NCBI GenBank assembly: GCA_028532985.1
Contig: JANCIK010000004.1
Location: 3,844,001-3,908,000 of the forward strand
DNA length: 64,000 bases
Reading direction: 5' to 3'
From: Stropharia rugosoannulata
Lineage: Eukaryota; Basidiomycota; Agaricomycetes; Agaricales; Strophariaceae
Below the pieces are notes generated by a model that did not search any database, was not told the DNA's origin, and saw only the letters and a list, made by a program, of their open reading frames with translations. Both the position numbers and the translations under genes were made by a program. Positions 24,343-35,619 of this stretch are shown piece after piece. How positions within the stretch are numbered: the stretch's first letter is position 1; every line of letters begins with the position of its first letter.

Positions 24343-25650
24343 ATGGCTAGCACAGACAGCCTCTTACCCTCAGCGGCTTTTCAACAAAGTGTAATTACCG
24401 ACACGTTGGGCTCTACACTTCTGTATGTGTTCCTAACAGGTGAACCGTTTTCCTACTCTTTAGTTTAGTTTATGTCGAGTAATCCTTGCTGCCCTGGCAG
24501 GACTAAACACAACTGTTACAATATGGACTATCTACATATACGGTGAGCATATCTGTACTACTAATCTTGACAGAGCTGGTGGTAACCGCCAATAATCAAA
24601 GCGCGCAAGAAATAAAATAGAAAAAACTTTGTTGGGTGTGCGCTTTCTTGTCTCCTCATCACGAGTATTTCAAATCTGGCTATTCAATGGAAACAATTAT
24701 ATAACTGTTTCATTAACAATGGGCAAACTATGTTCTCGTCTTTTATATGTAGCTTGAACCAGCAGGAAACAGCTTCGGATTTACTGGTTGCTGTTCTGAT
24801 CGATCTGCAGTTTATCATTGCGGACGGGCTTTTGGTTAGTAAGATCTATACTTTTAGATTTATTTATTAACTAATTAAAAATGGCGTCCTTGTTTCAAGG
24901 TATGGAGATGTTACCATTTGGCTGGCCGGTCTATAGTTTCCATTCGGGTGCCTGTACTATTCCTTTCTTTTGAAATTAGTATGTGACGCCATTACTGACG
25001 GATGTTCCGCTCATTTCTGACACAGCACACAGTTATGGCTGTCACTATCATAGCCACCGAAGCAGTATTCATGCAGAGTCCTACAAAAAAACTAGCAAGC
25101 GTTATAGACATCGTTATTGTTGTCTTTTATACGGTGACGGCATTAACGACAGTGTCGTCTACCATCTTCATATACCGCCGTATAATCCGCTCGATTAGCG
25201 AGACGCAGTATACCCAACGGTACTAGAGGATTATCAAGGTGTCGATTGAATCCTCTGCCATGTATTCTCTTGGTTCTGTCCTCAACGCTATAGCGAATAT
25301 GCTTGGTCTAACAAGGATTGATTATTTGACATATTATGGCTTCCTTTCGTATGTCAGTGTGTGTGCTGGTGCTATGACTGTAGGTATATATACTCTGTGC
25401 ATCTTTGAAATATTACTCACCATGCCACACACAGACACTGGCGCCGACACTCATGATTGCACAGATTAGTATCACCTCTGCCCATCCGGTGTCCACTGTG
25501 TTGGAAAATACACTGCCCGCCACGGCTCTTCAGTTTCATCATCAGGGGGATGAAGACAGCGCAATTAGTATTAGTACTACCGTATATCGCACTGGTGCCG
25601 CTCTGAATGGTTTGGGTGACTTGGAGACAGCAGGTTGTAGACCGGAGTAG
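24343..25650 (+). pseudogene. 7TM xWRCYH-family gene with two nonsense codons
   Basis: All six exons are present and in phase: 24343-24439, 24501-24542, 24602-24834, 24900-24978, 25033-25379 and 25435-25650. Exon 1 reads MASTDSLLPSAAFQQSVITD then LGSTLLYVFLTG; exon 4 VWRCYHLAGRS; exon 5 SSTIFIYRRI and SYVSVCAGAMT; exon 6 TLAPTLMIAQISIT. Two in-frame stops interrupt it: TAA early in exon 3 (ARKK*NRKNF) and TAG in exon 5 (TQRY*RI), each where relatives have Gln or another C-containing codon. Compared with the 35.1-kb fragment, about 17 residues between TM6 and TM7 are missing. Everything else, including splice sites, is intact, so inactivation is recent or the stops are read through. The fragments at 16.8 and 35.1 kb derive from this subtype. 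Confidence 0.75.
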
Positions 25651-25824
25651 GGTGGGTAGGGATAGTATATTGAAATCCAATTGTTAAGTTAAACATTGTG
25701 CAGACAAGCGAGGAAACTTATTTATCTATGTTGTTATACCTTAATCCTGATTCCTCTGAGTCGATACTGGAAGCTCGGGATTAGCACGCGTACGCAAACG
25801 GGTTAAGGAAAATGAGTTAGAACG

Positions 25825-26025
25825 GAGGGTACATCGGACGGACGAGTGCCCAATGTCACGAAAGACTAGGCTGCATTTGGTGACAACCCCCGTCCACCCC
25901 AGTGTAAGCGTACTGCCCCTATGCCCAATCTCGAGTATGTCACCGGGCTTACCTTAGCATCCATCAGTAAGACGCGCTGGCTGCTTCTGAATAGACTTTC
26001 CGCTGCGAGCGCCGCGGGATGGGAT
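25825..26025. repeat. ~200-bp repeat, copy 1 (partner 32833-33033)
   Basis: Shares CGGAGGGTACAT, GTGTAAGCGTACTGCCCCTA and CATCCATCAGTAAGACG with 32833-33033, in the same orientation. In both places it lies a few hundred to ~1300 bp upstream of a 7TM gene promoter. A 103-codon minus-strand frame (25954-26265) overlaps it but is not conserved in the partner. Confidence 0.7.
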
Positions 26026-26809
26026 AAGCGAGGGCCGTTGTGGCGGGGGTTGCCTCATTGTGGTTACAAATGAATGGGCCGTTGGGGAGGGCGAGGACAG
26101 TAGCCTCGTTGCGCTCGCATTGGAGAGCCCCTTTGCTTCGCGAGGAATACTTGCCGCAAGTGCAGCAGCGTGAACGGACACGTCACTAGGCAGACTTTCC
26201 TTAGCGATGTCTTGGGGCGCCTTGCTTCGCGAAAAAATACTTGGTGCGCTCTGCGCTTGCAGCATGAGTGGCGGCGAAAGCTTAGTCGTTATACATAACA
26301 GTATAAGATTGGTTTTGTGTATGGGTGCGAACGACGACTTGTGTGGTCGTCTTGGGGGTGATGCTCAAGAAAAGGTAAGAAATTGAAAGAATGGCTGTGC
26401 TGGACGGACTGGCGTCTTCTGGGGTGGCTGTAACGAGAGTTTGGATGGTACACGAAGGTGAGTGGTAATTTACTGACTATGTACGTGTACACAACGTCCT
26501 TAAATACTGTAAACTATGTATCTATAAGTAATATATAGAATTATCTCCTGACTCCGAAGCACCACACAAATTATTTCTAAAGAAATCGTACCATAAATTG
26601 GCCGGATCCAAGTGCACGCAAATAGCGCACCTTACAACAGAGCATGAGTTCCGTTTAGCATGTGTGAACCTATCTTTAGACTTTGAAGAGATATTTTCTG
26701 AAACACAGGCCAAAATGACTCAATGACGTGCAATGCTATGTGCTCCTTGCAACAGCCACAGGAAGCAGCTGTAGCTTGTGATCTATAGGTAAGCTGATTG
26801 ATATAAAAT

Positions 26810-27290
26810 CAGAACTGCCAGATAATTTGAATGCGGTATTTACTGCTTTATATATGTACTATTATAGAACCCATCAAACATTGATGCTGAGGCTGCTTGA
26901 CTGTCTGCGAGTCTAGATATGTGAAGTTTATCCAGTTGAGCGTGACACCGCTAAACATGATCATCATGATATGTCAACAAACATAGCGCCAGAAAGAGTG
27001 GGAAAATGATGGGCGTGAGATATTTTACTCTCTGGTCCTCGTGAGTGTCGGATTTCACTAATTAATTGGCGTACTCGAGTACAGCAAAGCAGATCTGAAT
27101 CTGTACGTGTCTTCCTGGCCTCTTTGGCATTCTTTACAAAGATCGTGTGTGGAGCTAGATATCAATTAGTATATTTATACTCGTATCATTCTTCGATGAT
27201 AATCTGCTATGTCTGATAGAGGTATAAATATATACATTTTTAGTCTATTTAAGCGTTGCGGGCCTATGTGCAATTCCGGCTGTAGCAACA
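26810..27290. repeat. duplicated 7TM upstream region, copy 1 (partner 39230-39730)
   Basis: Landmarks ACATAGCGCCAGAAAGAGTG, GATGGGCGTGAGATATTTTA and AATTGGCGTACTCGAGTACA recur upstream of the 39.7-kb gene. This pairs the promoters of the 27.3- and 39.7-kb genes, distinct from the 15.15/33.4-kb pair. Confidence 0.75.
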
Positions 27291-27295
27291 CCATA

Positions 27296-28580
27296 ATGCC
27301 CCTTATACCGGAACCCAAGTTTGCTCAAGTATTTCAAAGTGATCACCTAAACTCCGTTGTACTATTTGGATACTTCATGGGTGACTAAATATTTAGTATA
27401 CCATCAAGCTTAGTTGACTAATGAAGTTCTTCAGGCATGTACTCAATGACCTTCTTTGGGTGTATTTACATCTACAGTGTGTGCTAAAAAGGATCTTTCT
27501 AAGACGTTTGATTTATTTGGCAGTGCAGAGTTCAAGGAGTCAAATCCGAGTCCAGTTGTTATGACTATATTGTTCGCATTATTTGCAGTTGGCACAGCAC
27601 AACTTGGAATTAGATGGTACCTTGCAAACGAAGCATTCATAACTAATGGAGTTAACTGGGAGCAGGAAGTGACCAGTCCCAACGGAGGTGTTCTTTCGCT
27701 GCTAAAAACATCCCTCTCCACAGTCGGATATACACTTGACAATTTTTTGCTAGTAAGTTCCTTCTTTGTTTGCCATGGATAATGAATATCAGATCTCTAG
27801 AAAGATATGGCGCTGCTATCATGTAGTTGGCAAGTCAGTAAACTCAATGATTGTTCCATTTTTCCTTTTCTTTTGTCAAATTGGTGAGCATGAGACCTTA
27901 CCAAAAATACTTTCTCTCAGATCCCGCCATTACAGTCCTATCCATTTGCAATTTGGCTTATATGTCCACTCCAGCCATTATCTACGACTTAGTTGCGACG
28001 ATCCACCAGGTACAGATTGTAAACTTGCTTAATGCCTCGGCCATTACTGTGACGGTCGTGACAAGTCTTGCGACGACATATATCACTTATAGAAGAATAG
28101 CATCGTCAACAAAGAAACATATTCAGAAACGGCACCGTTACCAACGAATACTTACAATAATTATCGAGTCATCTGCTATATATTTGGTGGCATCTGTATT
28201 CAACGCTGTCATTCAGATTATGCATGGTATTGTGATTCTTGGTGGGATTTCTACAAACCTCAACGTATTGGTGACATATTCAGCAATAGCAAGCATTTTC
28301 ACCACAGTCAGCTTTACTTTAATCGATCAAAATATATGCTTAGTAGATATTTTTACAGGGATTTGCGCCGACTCTCATGGTCGCCCAGCTTGGAATCACG
28401 GCCACCAATTCAGACACCGAAAAATCATCCGAAGCACTGAGTACGCTGCAATTTCAGCAACGTCCATTACGCAATCGACAGGATCAACAAAGTTCGGAGA
28501 TGAATAGCGATAGTAGTATGAGCCGAAGAGTGCTTTCTGCCCCGTGTGATGTTGCGTATGAAACGGAGGAGGTTGTATAG
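27296..28580 (+). CDS. 7TM xWRCYH-family membrane protein, 340 aa
   Basis: Exons 27296-27380, 27435-27476, 27529-27752, 27805-27883, 27936-28306 and 28359-28580 (1023 nt, exact frame). N-terminus MPLIPEPKFAQVFQSDHLNS, TM1 VVLFGYFMGMYSMTFFGCIY, TM2 VVMTILFALFAVGTAQLGI, TM3 ending IWRCYHVVGKS, TM4 MIVPFFLFFCQIGVLSIC, basic loop SSTKKHIQKRHRYQR, TM6 IIIESSAIYLVASVF, TM7 then GFAPTLMVAQLGIT, tail ETEEVV. Four of the five donors follow GTRNGY; intron 5 has GTCAGC. The start ATG is fixed by alignment to five paralogs and lies 43 bp after the TCTATTTAAG box. The protein should sit in the plasma membrane; its role is unknown. Confidence 0.8.
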
Positions 28581-29099
28581 GTGGCATTGAGATATTTAAG
28601 TACAATACATGCACGCAACTTTGTGTCTGATAAGTAGAGCAATGCGGGCAATGGCGGTCAGGTGGGGATGCCCGGCACATGTGGGCGTCGGACGGGAGAG
28701 GCAAATCGATGGAGTTTATGCGCCTGAGTGGCATTCTTCGACATGTGTTGGTTCCCAGTGATGTGACTGCACGCACTGTGGCGCCTCATCCACCGAGCCC
28801 TGACCGCATGGTTGAGGACGGGCGCCAAAAAAGTCCGTGGCACGTCCGTGCGTCCGTGAAACATCCGTGAAACATCCGAATCTGTGCAAAGTCCGTGTAA
28901 ATTAGCTGTACGTACGTGCAACATAGTGACTCTTCCGTGACTCTTCCGTGCAGCTATTCAAGAGTATAGATTACATCACAGTTACTCCTACGACATGTAC
29001 TCGTAGTGGCTTTAGCTACAAGTACACTTCGTGACTAGGTACTCTGCAGCAATGTATACTGTTTATATATATGTCTTTCATCCTTTTGTATGTATTCTC
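28581..29099. other. intergenic, no gene recognised
   Basis: The first ~90 bases resemble the region after the 39.7-kb gene (GATAAGTAGAGCAATG). After that come repeats of CCGTG(A/C)AACATCCGTG-like units near 28840-28950 and nothing coding. Confidence 0.45.
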
Positions 29100-29330
29100 A
29101 GGCGTAAATTTGCTTCTACTGATATATGAAGAGGCTTCAAACTGGGCGACTTGCAATGTTGGCGCTATCCCATAGGAATACATTTTATTTTGAATTTCAT
29201 ACAAATGCAGTAAAGAGCTTACAGTTATGACAGAACTGAAGGAAGTGACGTAGCTTTTAAAAGCAACGACGAATACAAAATTAATTCCTGACGGAAGGGC
29301 TTCCAAAGCTGAAGCGACTGAGTTTAGCAA
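29100..29330 (-). pseudogene. 7TM exon 5-6 remnant
   Basis: The minus strand reads ALEALPSGINFVFVVAFKSY then SSVIT, an intron with GTAAGC, and GIAPTLQVAQF. This matches the end of exon 5 and start of exon 6 of the intact 54.5-kb gene (FEALPSGINL, VIT|GIAPTLLVAQ). The acceptor is lost (…TATGGGATA instead of …TTTAGGGGATA) and the rest of the gene is gone. Confidence 0.65.
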
Positions 29331-29820
29331 GGCGGAAACTGAATATAGATAATGTTCTTGTACCGCTGTGTTTGTTGATTTTCATCTTGTATCCAAATTT
29401 TATCGATGTTGTAATCTTCTTGTACTCACTATATCTGCAATGTGTATGCTGGATGTGTTGTCTATAACTGGTGTCAGGAAATGAGTGCAGAGCGAAACAA
29501 AACCGGGTGTATCACTCGCGCTTTTACCACGATGCTAGAGAGTTCTGACTGAACTCATGCTCAGAAATCCCCCATTTAGAAGGCAAGCATTACTCTATAC
29601 TTCTATGTACAAGAAACAAACATAATGCAAAACTACAATCTATACCACATTCATGTTGTCTACACTTTATGTCCTCAAAAATGCAAACAGGATGTGTTCA
29701 TTGTTCTTAGTTAAAGGAGGATATGGCCGACTCAAAGTCGCTGGAGAGATTGGCCTCTGCTGCGGTTGCAGCTCCCTGGAGGTCTGACACTATTACAAAT
29801 GATTACACATTAGCAGTGCA
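29165..29820. repeat. direct duplicate of 11630-12200 including HsbA last exon
   Basis: Landmarks TAAAGAGCTTACAGTTATGA, GTGTATGCTGGATGTGTTGT, GAGCGAAACAAAACCGGGTG and the last HsbA exon (29707-29786, minus strand; stop at 29709-29707) are shared. The other four HsbA exons are absent, so this is a truncated copy. Confidence 0.75.
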
Positions 29821-32542
29821 TTTACGTGCTGATACGCGTGAGAAGCGCACTCTGCAGCGTAGACATAGACGGAGACGGAGAAAATTTGACAACAACTCTG
29901 AAACTTGCCAGTTGGCTGACAAATGAGGCTATAGCGGGCGGATAGAGAGCGCGCATAGTATGAAAGGAGGCGTTCAGGCAAAGGCAATTCCAAGGAATGC
30001 AGGATACTGTGATCTGCTTTTAAATTTTGCTCTTAAGAGAGGGAGTATGTGTATTGTATGCGCCCCCGTTAGGCCCGCCGGGGCGTTGGTGGGAGTTCTG
30101 GTCAGCAGGACTAAAGGTGTAAAATATATCCTCGAGGTGCACGAGCTATATGCAGGGTACGGTGTATCGGAGCACTGCTCCAAATCTATTTTAGGCACGG
30201 CGTGATGGGGTTGGGACCGCGGGCTTGCATGTGTGCGCACGCAGAGCGACCGGCCGGTCTTGGGGGAGACGTAGAGTGGGGAGTTTGGCCGGAGTAGGGA
30301 TGACTAGTGGGGAGAAGGGACACCGAGGGGCTTAGGAGTGGGGAGAGGCGCTCATTGCTCGGCGTAAACGCGCGCTGGAACCGAGTCATGAGTTAGGCAT
30401 GTGCATGAGAGCTTGAGCGTTCGTGGTTATGAGGTCCCGCTGTGTGCTTGTAGGAATGGCGCGGGCAAACGATGATGCATGATGGGTGGGACCGGAGGAC
30501 GGGGCGCGGGACAGGCTAAGGAGCGCCCCCTCCGCTCTCATACTACTGCCACGAAGATTTGCATCGGACCAGTTCCGCATCCGCACGCTGATGCACACAT
30601 AACAAATCCAGAGCGGCCGCCATCGTTATCCGTCCTCATCCCCCTGTCGTCCTCGTTTATTGGCACCCTCTCCTCGGCTGGGCGTAACTGCCCTCTTCAA
30701 CCCTCCCACTATCCCACTATGTACGACCACGCTCGGCCCTCCTCAACGTTGATAGGCACGCCCGCGCACATGCTCGCCATCCTCGATACTCCGGACTATC
30801 TCGCCTTGCTCCCCTGCGGACACTCCGCACTCATGTTGCTCTCCCGCGTCCCTCCCCCGCCCGCCCTTTGGTTATTCGTAATCCGCATATCAGACTCGCC
30901 TTGCTCCATACTGAAATCTGCACACTGCGCTCTGCACGCCGCTCTCTGTGTTGGAAATAAGAATGAATAAAGTTATATTTTAGTAGGTATACATACAGTC
31001 TTTTATACCTACAGAAAAGTATCTACAATGTTCTACAAAGTTCATCTACATTGTAATTACTAAGTAGCTTACTAACTAATGAGTCATTACATTCCTTCGA
31101 GAGTAGACTGGAATGTTGGATTGCATTCTCCAATCCCAACACTCTGCACCCCCCACGCCGCACTCCGCACTCTGCACGCCGTACACCCCTTCCTCCCTTT
31201 GTCCCCTCCCGCCGGGTAGTCAGGCCGCGTTTGTGGACACGTAACGCGCATGCGCCTCGCACGCGTCCACCTATCCACGCGTACCAAGTACCGTCCGCCC
31301 ATCCGTCCGCCCATCCGTCCGCCTATCCGTATGCACAGCTATGACACCCCACACCCGGGCCACCCCGCCCCCTTCTCTCTGAATCGCACTGCAGCTCGCT
31401 ATTGCTCCTTCTCTCGCCCCTCGCCCCTCATCCCCTCCGCCTGCCGTCCGCTCCTCTATTTCCGCGCACCCAACCGCGTGGGCAGCTCTGTCACCCCACG
31501 ACCGCAGCTCTGTCATCTTCACCACCACAGCATCCAGGCCCCCAACGCTCTTTTTCGTTTACCTGCGGTCGCTGAGGCTCCCGGGCTGTAGCTCGCTTCC
31601 CGGGCCCTCGTTCCTCCGCCCGCCCGTCCCGCCCTCTGTCCCACCCTCCCTCTGTCATTCCGCCCCTCCGTCCGTCCCACCCTCGTCCACCTGTCCACGC
31701 GTCAACCTGTCCGTCCCACAGCACGACCCCACGGACATGTCCCTGACCCTGACCCGCGGTCGACAGTCCCCGGGATGGATGATGCACGGATGAGGATGAT
31801 GCACGGATGAGAGTGGCTTGCATAGTCGACGAAGAGAAATGGAGCGAGTTTTGATCTGGTCTCGTGGAGGTGGCTACTGTGTGCATGAGTGGCGAGGGCG
31901 AGGGCGAGGGGGGGAAGAGGGCGGGGGGCAAGGGCGAAGGGGGGAAGAGGCGAGGCCGAGGCCGAGGGTCAAGGAGAGAGGGGTAGGAAAGAGGGCGAGA
32001 GGGGAGATCAAGTGGCCCCGTACGCAGACACCGAGACAGACGCCGAAGCAGGCAGCACGGCAGGATATACGGCAAGTCCGAAGTCCGAACCCGACCGCGG
32101 ATAGGGTTAGACACGGTACAAAATTCAAACACCCCAATACCCCGATGGGACGATGGATCATGGTATTATCCGCGGACCGCGTGCTAGTGATCCGCACGCG
32201 CACGCATACATCTCCGCCCGTTTTCCATTCCAATTTCCGAGTTCACGCTGTACGCAAGGTCAGTCCAGGCCGCATATACGCACAGATTAGGGCAAACAAC
32301 CTACTGTGAGCGGTAGAATCGTATATTTACTATACACTATGTACTAGATTGCTAGAACTTAATGTCTCTCCATCCACGGTTGCGACGGGTGCGTACCTCG
32401 GAGCTTCCACCGCCCGCCTGCCCTGTCGCTTAACCTCCAGGTTTACAAATTTCCAACACTCGACCCAAGTTCGTACTGCGTAGCAGTGATTGAATTATGA
32501 ACATGAAGGCCTCTAAAATAAACGAACAAAAAGTATTACAAT
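29821..32542. other. GC-rich repeat islands, no gene supported
   Basis: 30200-30960 and 31130-32110 are GC-rich and low-complexity. About 31250-31620 is homologous to 41150-41500 (CCGCGTGGGCAGCT, GACCGC(A/T)GCTCTGTCATC, CCCGGGCTGTAG). A 12-bp tandem run of (CC)CATCCGTCCGC lies at about 31297-31326. Long open frames on both strands are composition artefacts. Confidence 0.5.
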
Positions 32543-32614
32543 GGGGACACCGCGAGTCGAACGCGGGCCCTTTAGAACTTCAGTCTACTGCTCTCCCAAC
32601 TGAGCTATGTCCCC
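32543..32614 (-). tRNA. tRNA-Phe (anticodon GAA), no intron
   Basis: On the minus strand: acceptor GGGGACA pairs with TGTCCCC; D-arm GCTC-AGTTGGGA-GAGC; anticodon stem/loop GTAGA-CTGAAGT-TCTAA (loop CTGAAGT, anticodon GAA; the outer stem pair is mismatched); variable AGGGC; T-arm CCGCG-TTCGACT-CGCGG. Total 72 nt without an intron or encoded CCA. A decayed relative lies at 56.6 kb. Confidence 0.9.
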
Positions 32615-32832
32615 TGTGTGTTTCTTTCCGCGTCGGTACTTCCCGTGGACCCATAGGTTAAAACGAGTATGTGTTCGATTGCTAGTTTTCGATCCCGGGT
32701 CCTTCCCCTTCCGGCGAGCTCTATTTTTATGTCCCACCGCTAGCCCTCCGTAACCAGTGACAATAGAAATACGGCAGTCCCCAAGCAGTCCCGCTTGAGT
32801 CCCGTCAAGATATAATATGATATGGCATGGGC

Positions 32833-33033
32833 CGGAGGGTACATTGGACGGACGAGTGCTCTATGTAACGAAAGACTGCATTTGGTGACAGCCCACGTCC
32901 ACCCGAGTGTAAGCGTACTGCCCCTATGCCCCATCTCGAGTGTGTCACCGAGCTTACCTTAACATCCATCAGTAAGACGTGCTAACTGCTTCTAAGTAGA
33001 CTTCCCGCTGCGAGAACCGCGGGATGGGATAAC
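32833..33033. repeat. ~200-bp repeat, copy 2 (partner 25825-26025)
   Basis: Same landmarks as copy 1, ending near the GCGGGATGGGATAA shared by both. It lies just upstream of the segmental duplicate that starts at 33083. Confidence 0.7.
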
Positions 33034-33361
33034 TGACCGACACTGACCTTGCACTGCCACACTGCCGCACACCTCCACACTGCTTTTTTACTGTACCCTA
33101 GTTGATCGGTGTACAGCAGAGCAGACCTGCATCCATGTGTGCGTCCTAGGCTTATTCCCATTTGCTACTATGTTTACAAAGACTGTGTGTGTGAAGCTAG
33201 ATATTAATCAGTATGGCTGTGGCATTGTTGTAACCTCTATTTATACTAGTATCATTCTTCGATGTTTATCTGCCACGTCTGATAGAGATATAAATATATA
33301 CATTCTGAGTCTATTTAAGCGTTGAGGACCTACGTGCAATTGTGGCTGTAGCAACACTATA

Positions 33362-34644
33362 ATGTCCCTTGTACCGCCGGAACCCAAGTTTGCTCAAATA
33401 GCTCTCAGTGATAACTTAAACTCCGTTGTATTATTTGGGTACTTTATGGGTGACTAATTATTTAAAATACCACTGAATGCTTGGTCGGCTAATGCGGTTC
33501 TTTAGGAATATACTCAATGACTTTCTTTGGGTGTATTTACATCTACAGTGTGTGATAAACCGGATCTTTTGAGGCGTTTGATTTATGTGACAATGTAGAG
33601 TTGAAGGAGTCAAATCCAAGTCTGGTTGTTATGACTACTTTGTTTGCATTATTCGCAGTTGGAACAGCACAATTTGGAATTAGATGGTACCTCGCAAACA
33701 AAACATTCGTTACTAATGGAGATAACTGGCTCCAGGAATTGAACAATCCCGAAGGAAGTGTTCTTCCGCTGCTAAACATTTTCCTCTCCACAGTCGGTTA
33801 CATACTTGACAATTTGTTGCTAGTAAGTTCCTTCTTTGTCTGTCATGGATAATGAATATCAGACCTCTAGAAAGATATGGCGCTGCTATCATGTAGTTGG
33901 CAAGTCAGTAAACTCAATGATTGTTCCATTTTTCCTTTTCTTTTGTCAAATAGGTGAGCATGAGACCTTATCAAAAACGCTTTCTCTCAAATCCCATCAT
34001 CGTAGTGCTAGCCATTTTCAACTTGGCTTATATGTGCACTCCAACCATTATGCTCCATATGGTCACGATCCGCGTGGCACATATTGCAAACTCCCTTTAT
34101 TCCTCCTTCATTACTGTGACGGTCTTGACCAGTCTTGCGACGACATATATCACCTATAGCAAGATCGCCTCGTCGACAAAGAAGCATATTAAAAAACGCC
34201 ACCGTTACCAACGGATACTTGCAATAATTATCGAGTCGTCCGCCATATATTTAGTGGCATCTGTATTCAACGCTGTCATTCAGATTATGTGTTCCATTGT
34301 GCTTGTTCGGGGCATTTCTACAGACCTCAACATATTGGTGACATATTCAGCAATAGCCAGCATTTTTACCACAGTCAGCTTTACTTTATTCGATGAAAAT
34401 ATATGCTTAATAGATATTTTTACAGGGATTTGCGCCTACTCTCATGGTCGCCCAGCTTGGGATCACGGCCACCAACTCAGACACCGAAAAATCCTCTGAA
34501 GCACTGAGTACGCTGCAATTTCAGCGACGTACATTACGCAACAGGCAGGATCAACAAAGTTCAGAGATGAATAGCGCTAGTATGAACCAAAGAGTGCTTT
34601 CTGTCCTGCGTAATGTTGCATACGAAAGGGAGGAAGTTGTATAA
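33362..34644 (+). CDS. 7TM xWRCYH-family membrane protein, 339 aa
   Basis: Exons 33362-33449, 33506-33547, 33599-33822, 33875-33953, 34006-34373 and 34426-34644 (1020 nt, exact frame). Near-identical twin of the 15.15-kb gene, with the same exon lengths throughout. Start MSLVPPEPKFAQIALSDNLN, TM1 VVLFGYFMGIYSMTFFGCIY, TM3 ending IWRCYHVVGKS, TM4 FFLFFCQIGVLAIFNLAYM, basic loop SSTKKHIKKRHRYQR, TM7 IASIFTTGFAPTLMVAQLGI, tail YEREEVV. A few residues differ (for example GKSVN versus DKSLN after the WRCYH motif). Intron 5 has the GTCAGC donor; if retained, the frame continues as SFTLFDENICLIDIF and stops at 34499. Family role unknown; topology is receptor-like. Confidence 0.8.
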
Positions 34645-35060
34645 ATGGGTCTGTCAGGCTAGGCAAAGACATCGAGGGAGCGACCTACGACTACAAGGTG
34701 ACGTGATTTGGCTGAAGGCGCACGTTGGCGCGTGGGAAGTTGGAAGAGCTGGCGTTTCCCACAGTTCTACCAGCAACATAACATTGGGGCTCGCTCGATG
34801 TGATGTAAGGCGGAAACGTGAATATAATCATGATTGTCTGCTGCACAATTCTTCATCTGTATCTGTATCCGATGCATGGGGGTATAATACATAACAATCT
34901 CTTGCGTAAAGGTATGTATCGGTATGTATGATAGAGATGTATATAAAACAGCGGCTCGTTCGTCACTCTTGGGCTGAGTCCCTCATATGTGGGTAGAGTA
35001 TACGTGCGTTCAATTGAGTGTTCAGTTGAACTTTTGTCATCGGTCCGTTTCTGGTTGACT
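34645..35060. other. downstream spacer shared with 16434-16825
   Basis: Non-coding duplicate sequence with a TATATAAAACAGCGGCTC TATA-like segment near 34940 (also at 16705). This may be the relic promoter of the 7TM fragment that follows. Confidence 0.5.
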
Positions 35061-35619
35061 TACCTTCACTTCACCGGCCGTGTGAGTAAAATCGGTAAAT
35101 GTTTCTTACGCAGCACTGGCCAGATTGGCAGGTCCGTTAGCGCTGATGTTATTCATCACCAGCGCGCTGCGCCAGGATGTCTGGAAATGGAAGGACATCA
35201 CGCCGTTTTTTGGTCTCACAAGGGTTGGATATTTGACGTACTATGGCATCCTTTCGTATGTCAGTGTGTGTGCTGGACCCTGGTGCTGTGACTGTAAGTA
35301 TATATATTTTGTGTATCCTTGAGATATTGTTCACCGTGCATGCCGTAGACGCTTATGACTGCTCATATATATTAATAGCGCTTCTACCGATCCGGTGTCC
35401 AGTGTTTTGGAATATACACTGCTTGTGACGGTCGCGGATCTTCAATTTCGTGGTCTGGGGGGTGAAGAGAGCACAGTTAGTCGTATCGTATATTATCGCA
35501 CTGGTGCCTATCTGAGTGGCTTGGACGACTTAGAGACAGCAGGCCACTGACAGGAGAAGGGTGGAGTCCAATTGTCGACAATACAGTTATCAGTTATAAC
35601 GTGCCGACTGCAACACCCA
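35061..35619 (+). pseudogene. 7TM exon 5-6 fragment (24.3-kb subtype)
   Basis: Plus-strand remnant: GPLALMLFIT, WKWKDITPFFGLTRVGYLTY, SYVSVCAG, then an intron-like stretch and a tail ending GLDDLETAG. It matches the 24.3-kb gene (LTRIDYLTYYG, SYVSVCAGAMT, LNGLGDLETAG). A short insertion after SYVSVCAG breaks the frame and exons 1-4 are missing. The inverted equivalent is at 16826-17391. Confidence 0.7.

Noticed and set aside
25954..26265. 103-codon Ala/Ser/Pro-rich minus-strand frame
   Set aside because: Its overlapping repeat partner at 32.8 kb does not keep the frame, and an internal CAAGTATT...CGCGAAGCAA repeat explains the periodic composition.
31491..32309. Open frames of 213 codons (minus) and 163 codons (plus)
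   Set aside because: Same GC-rich artefact; Gly/Arg and Pro/Arg runs, not conserved in the homologous 41-kb island.
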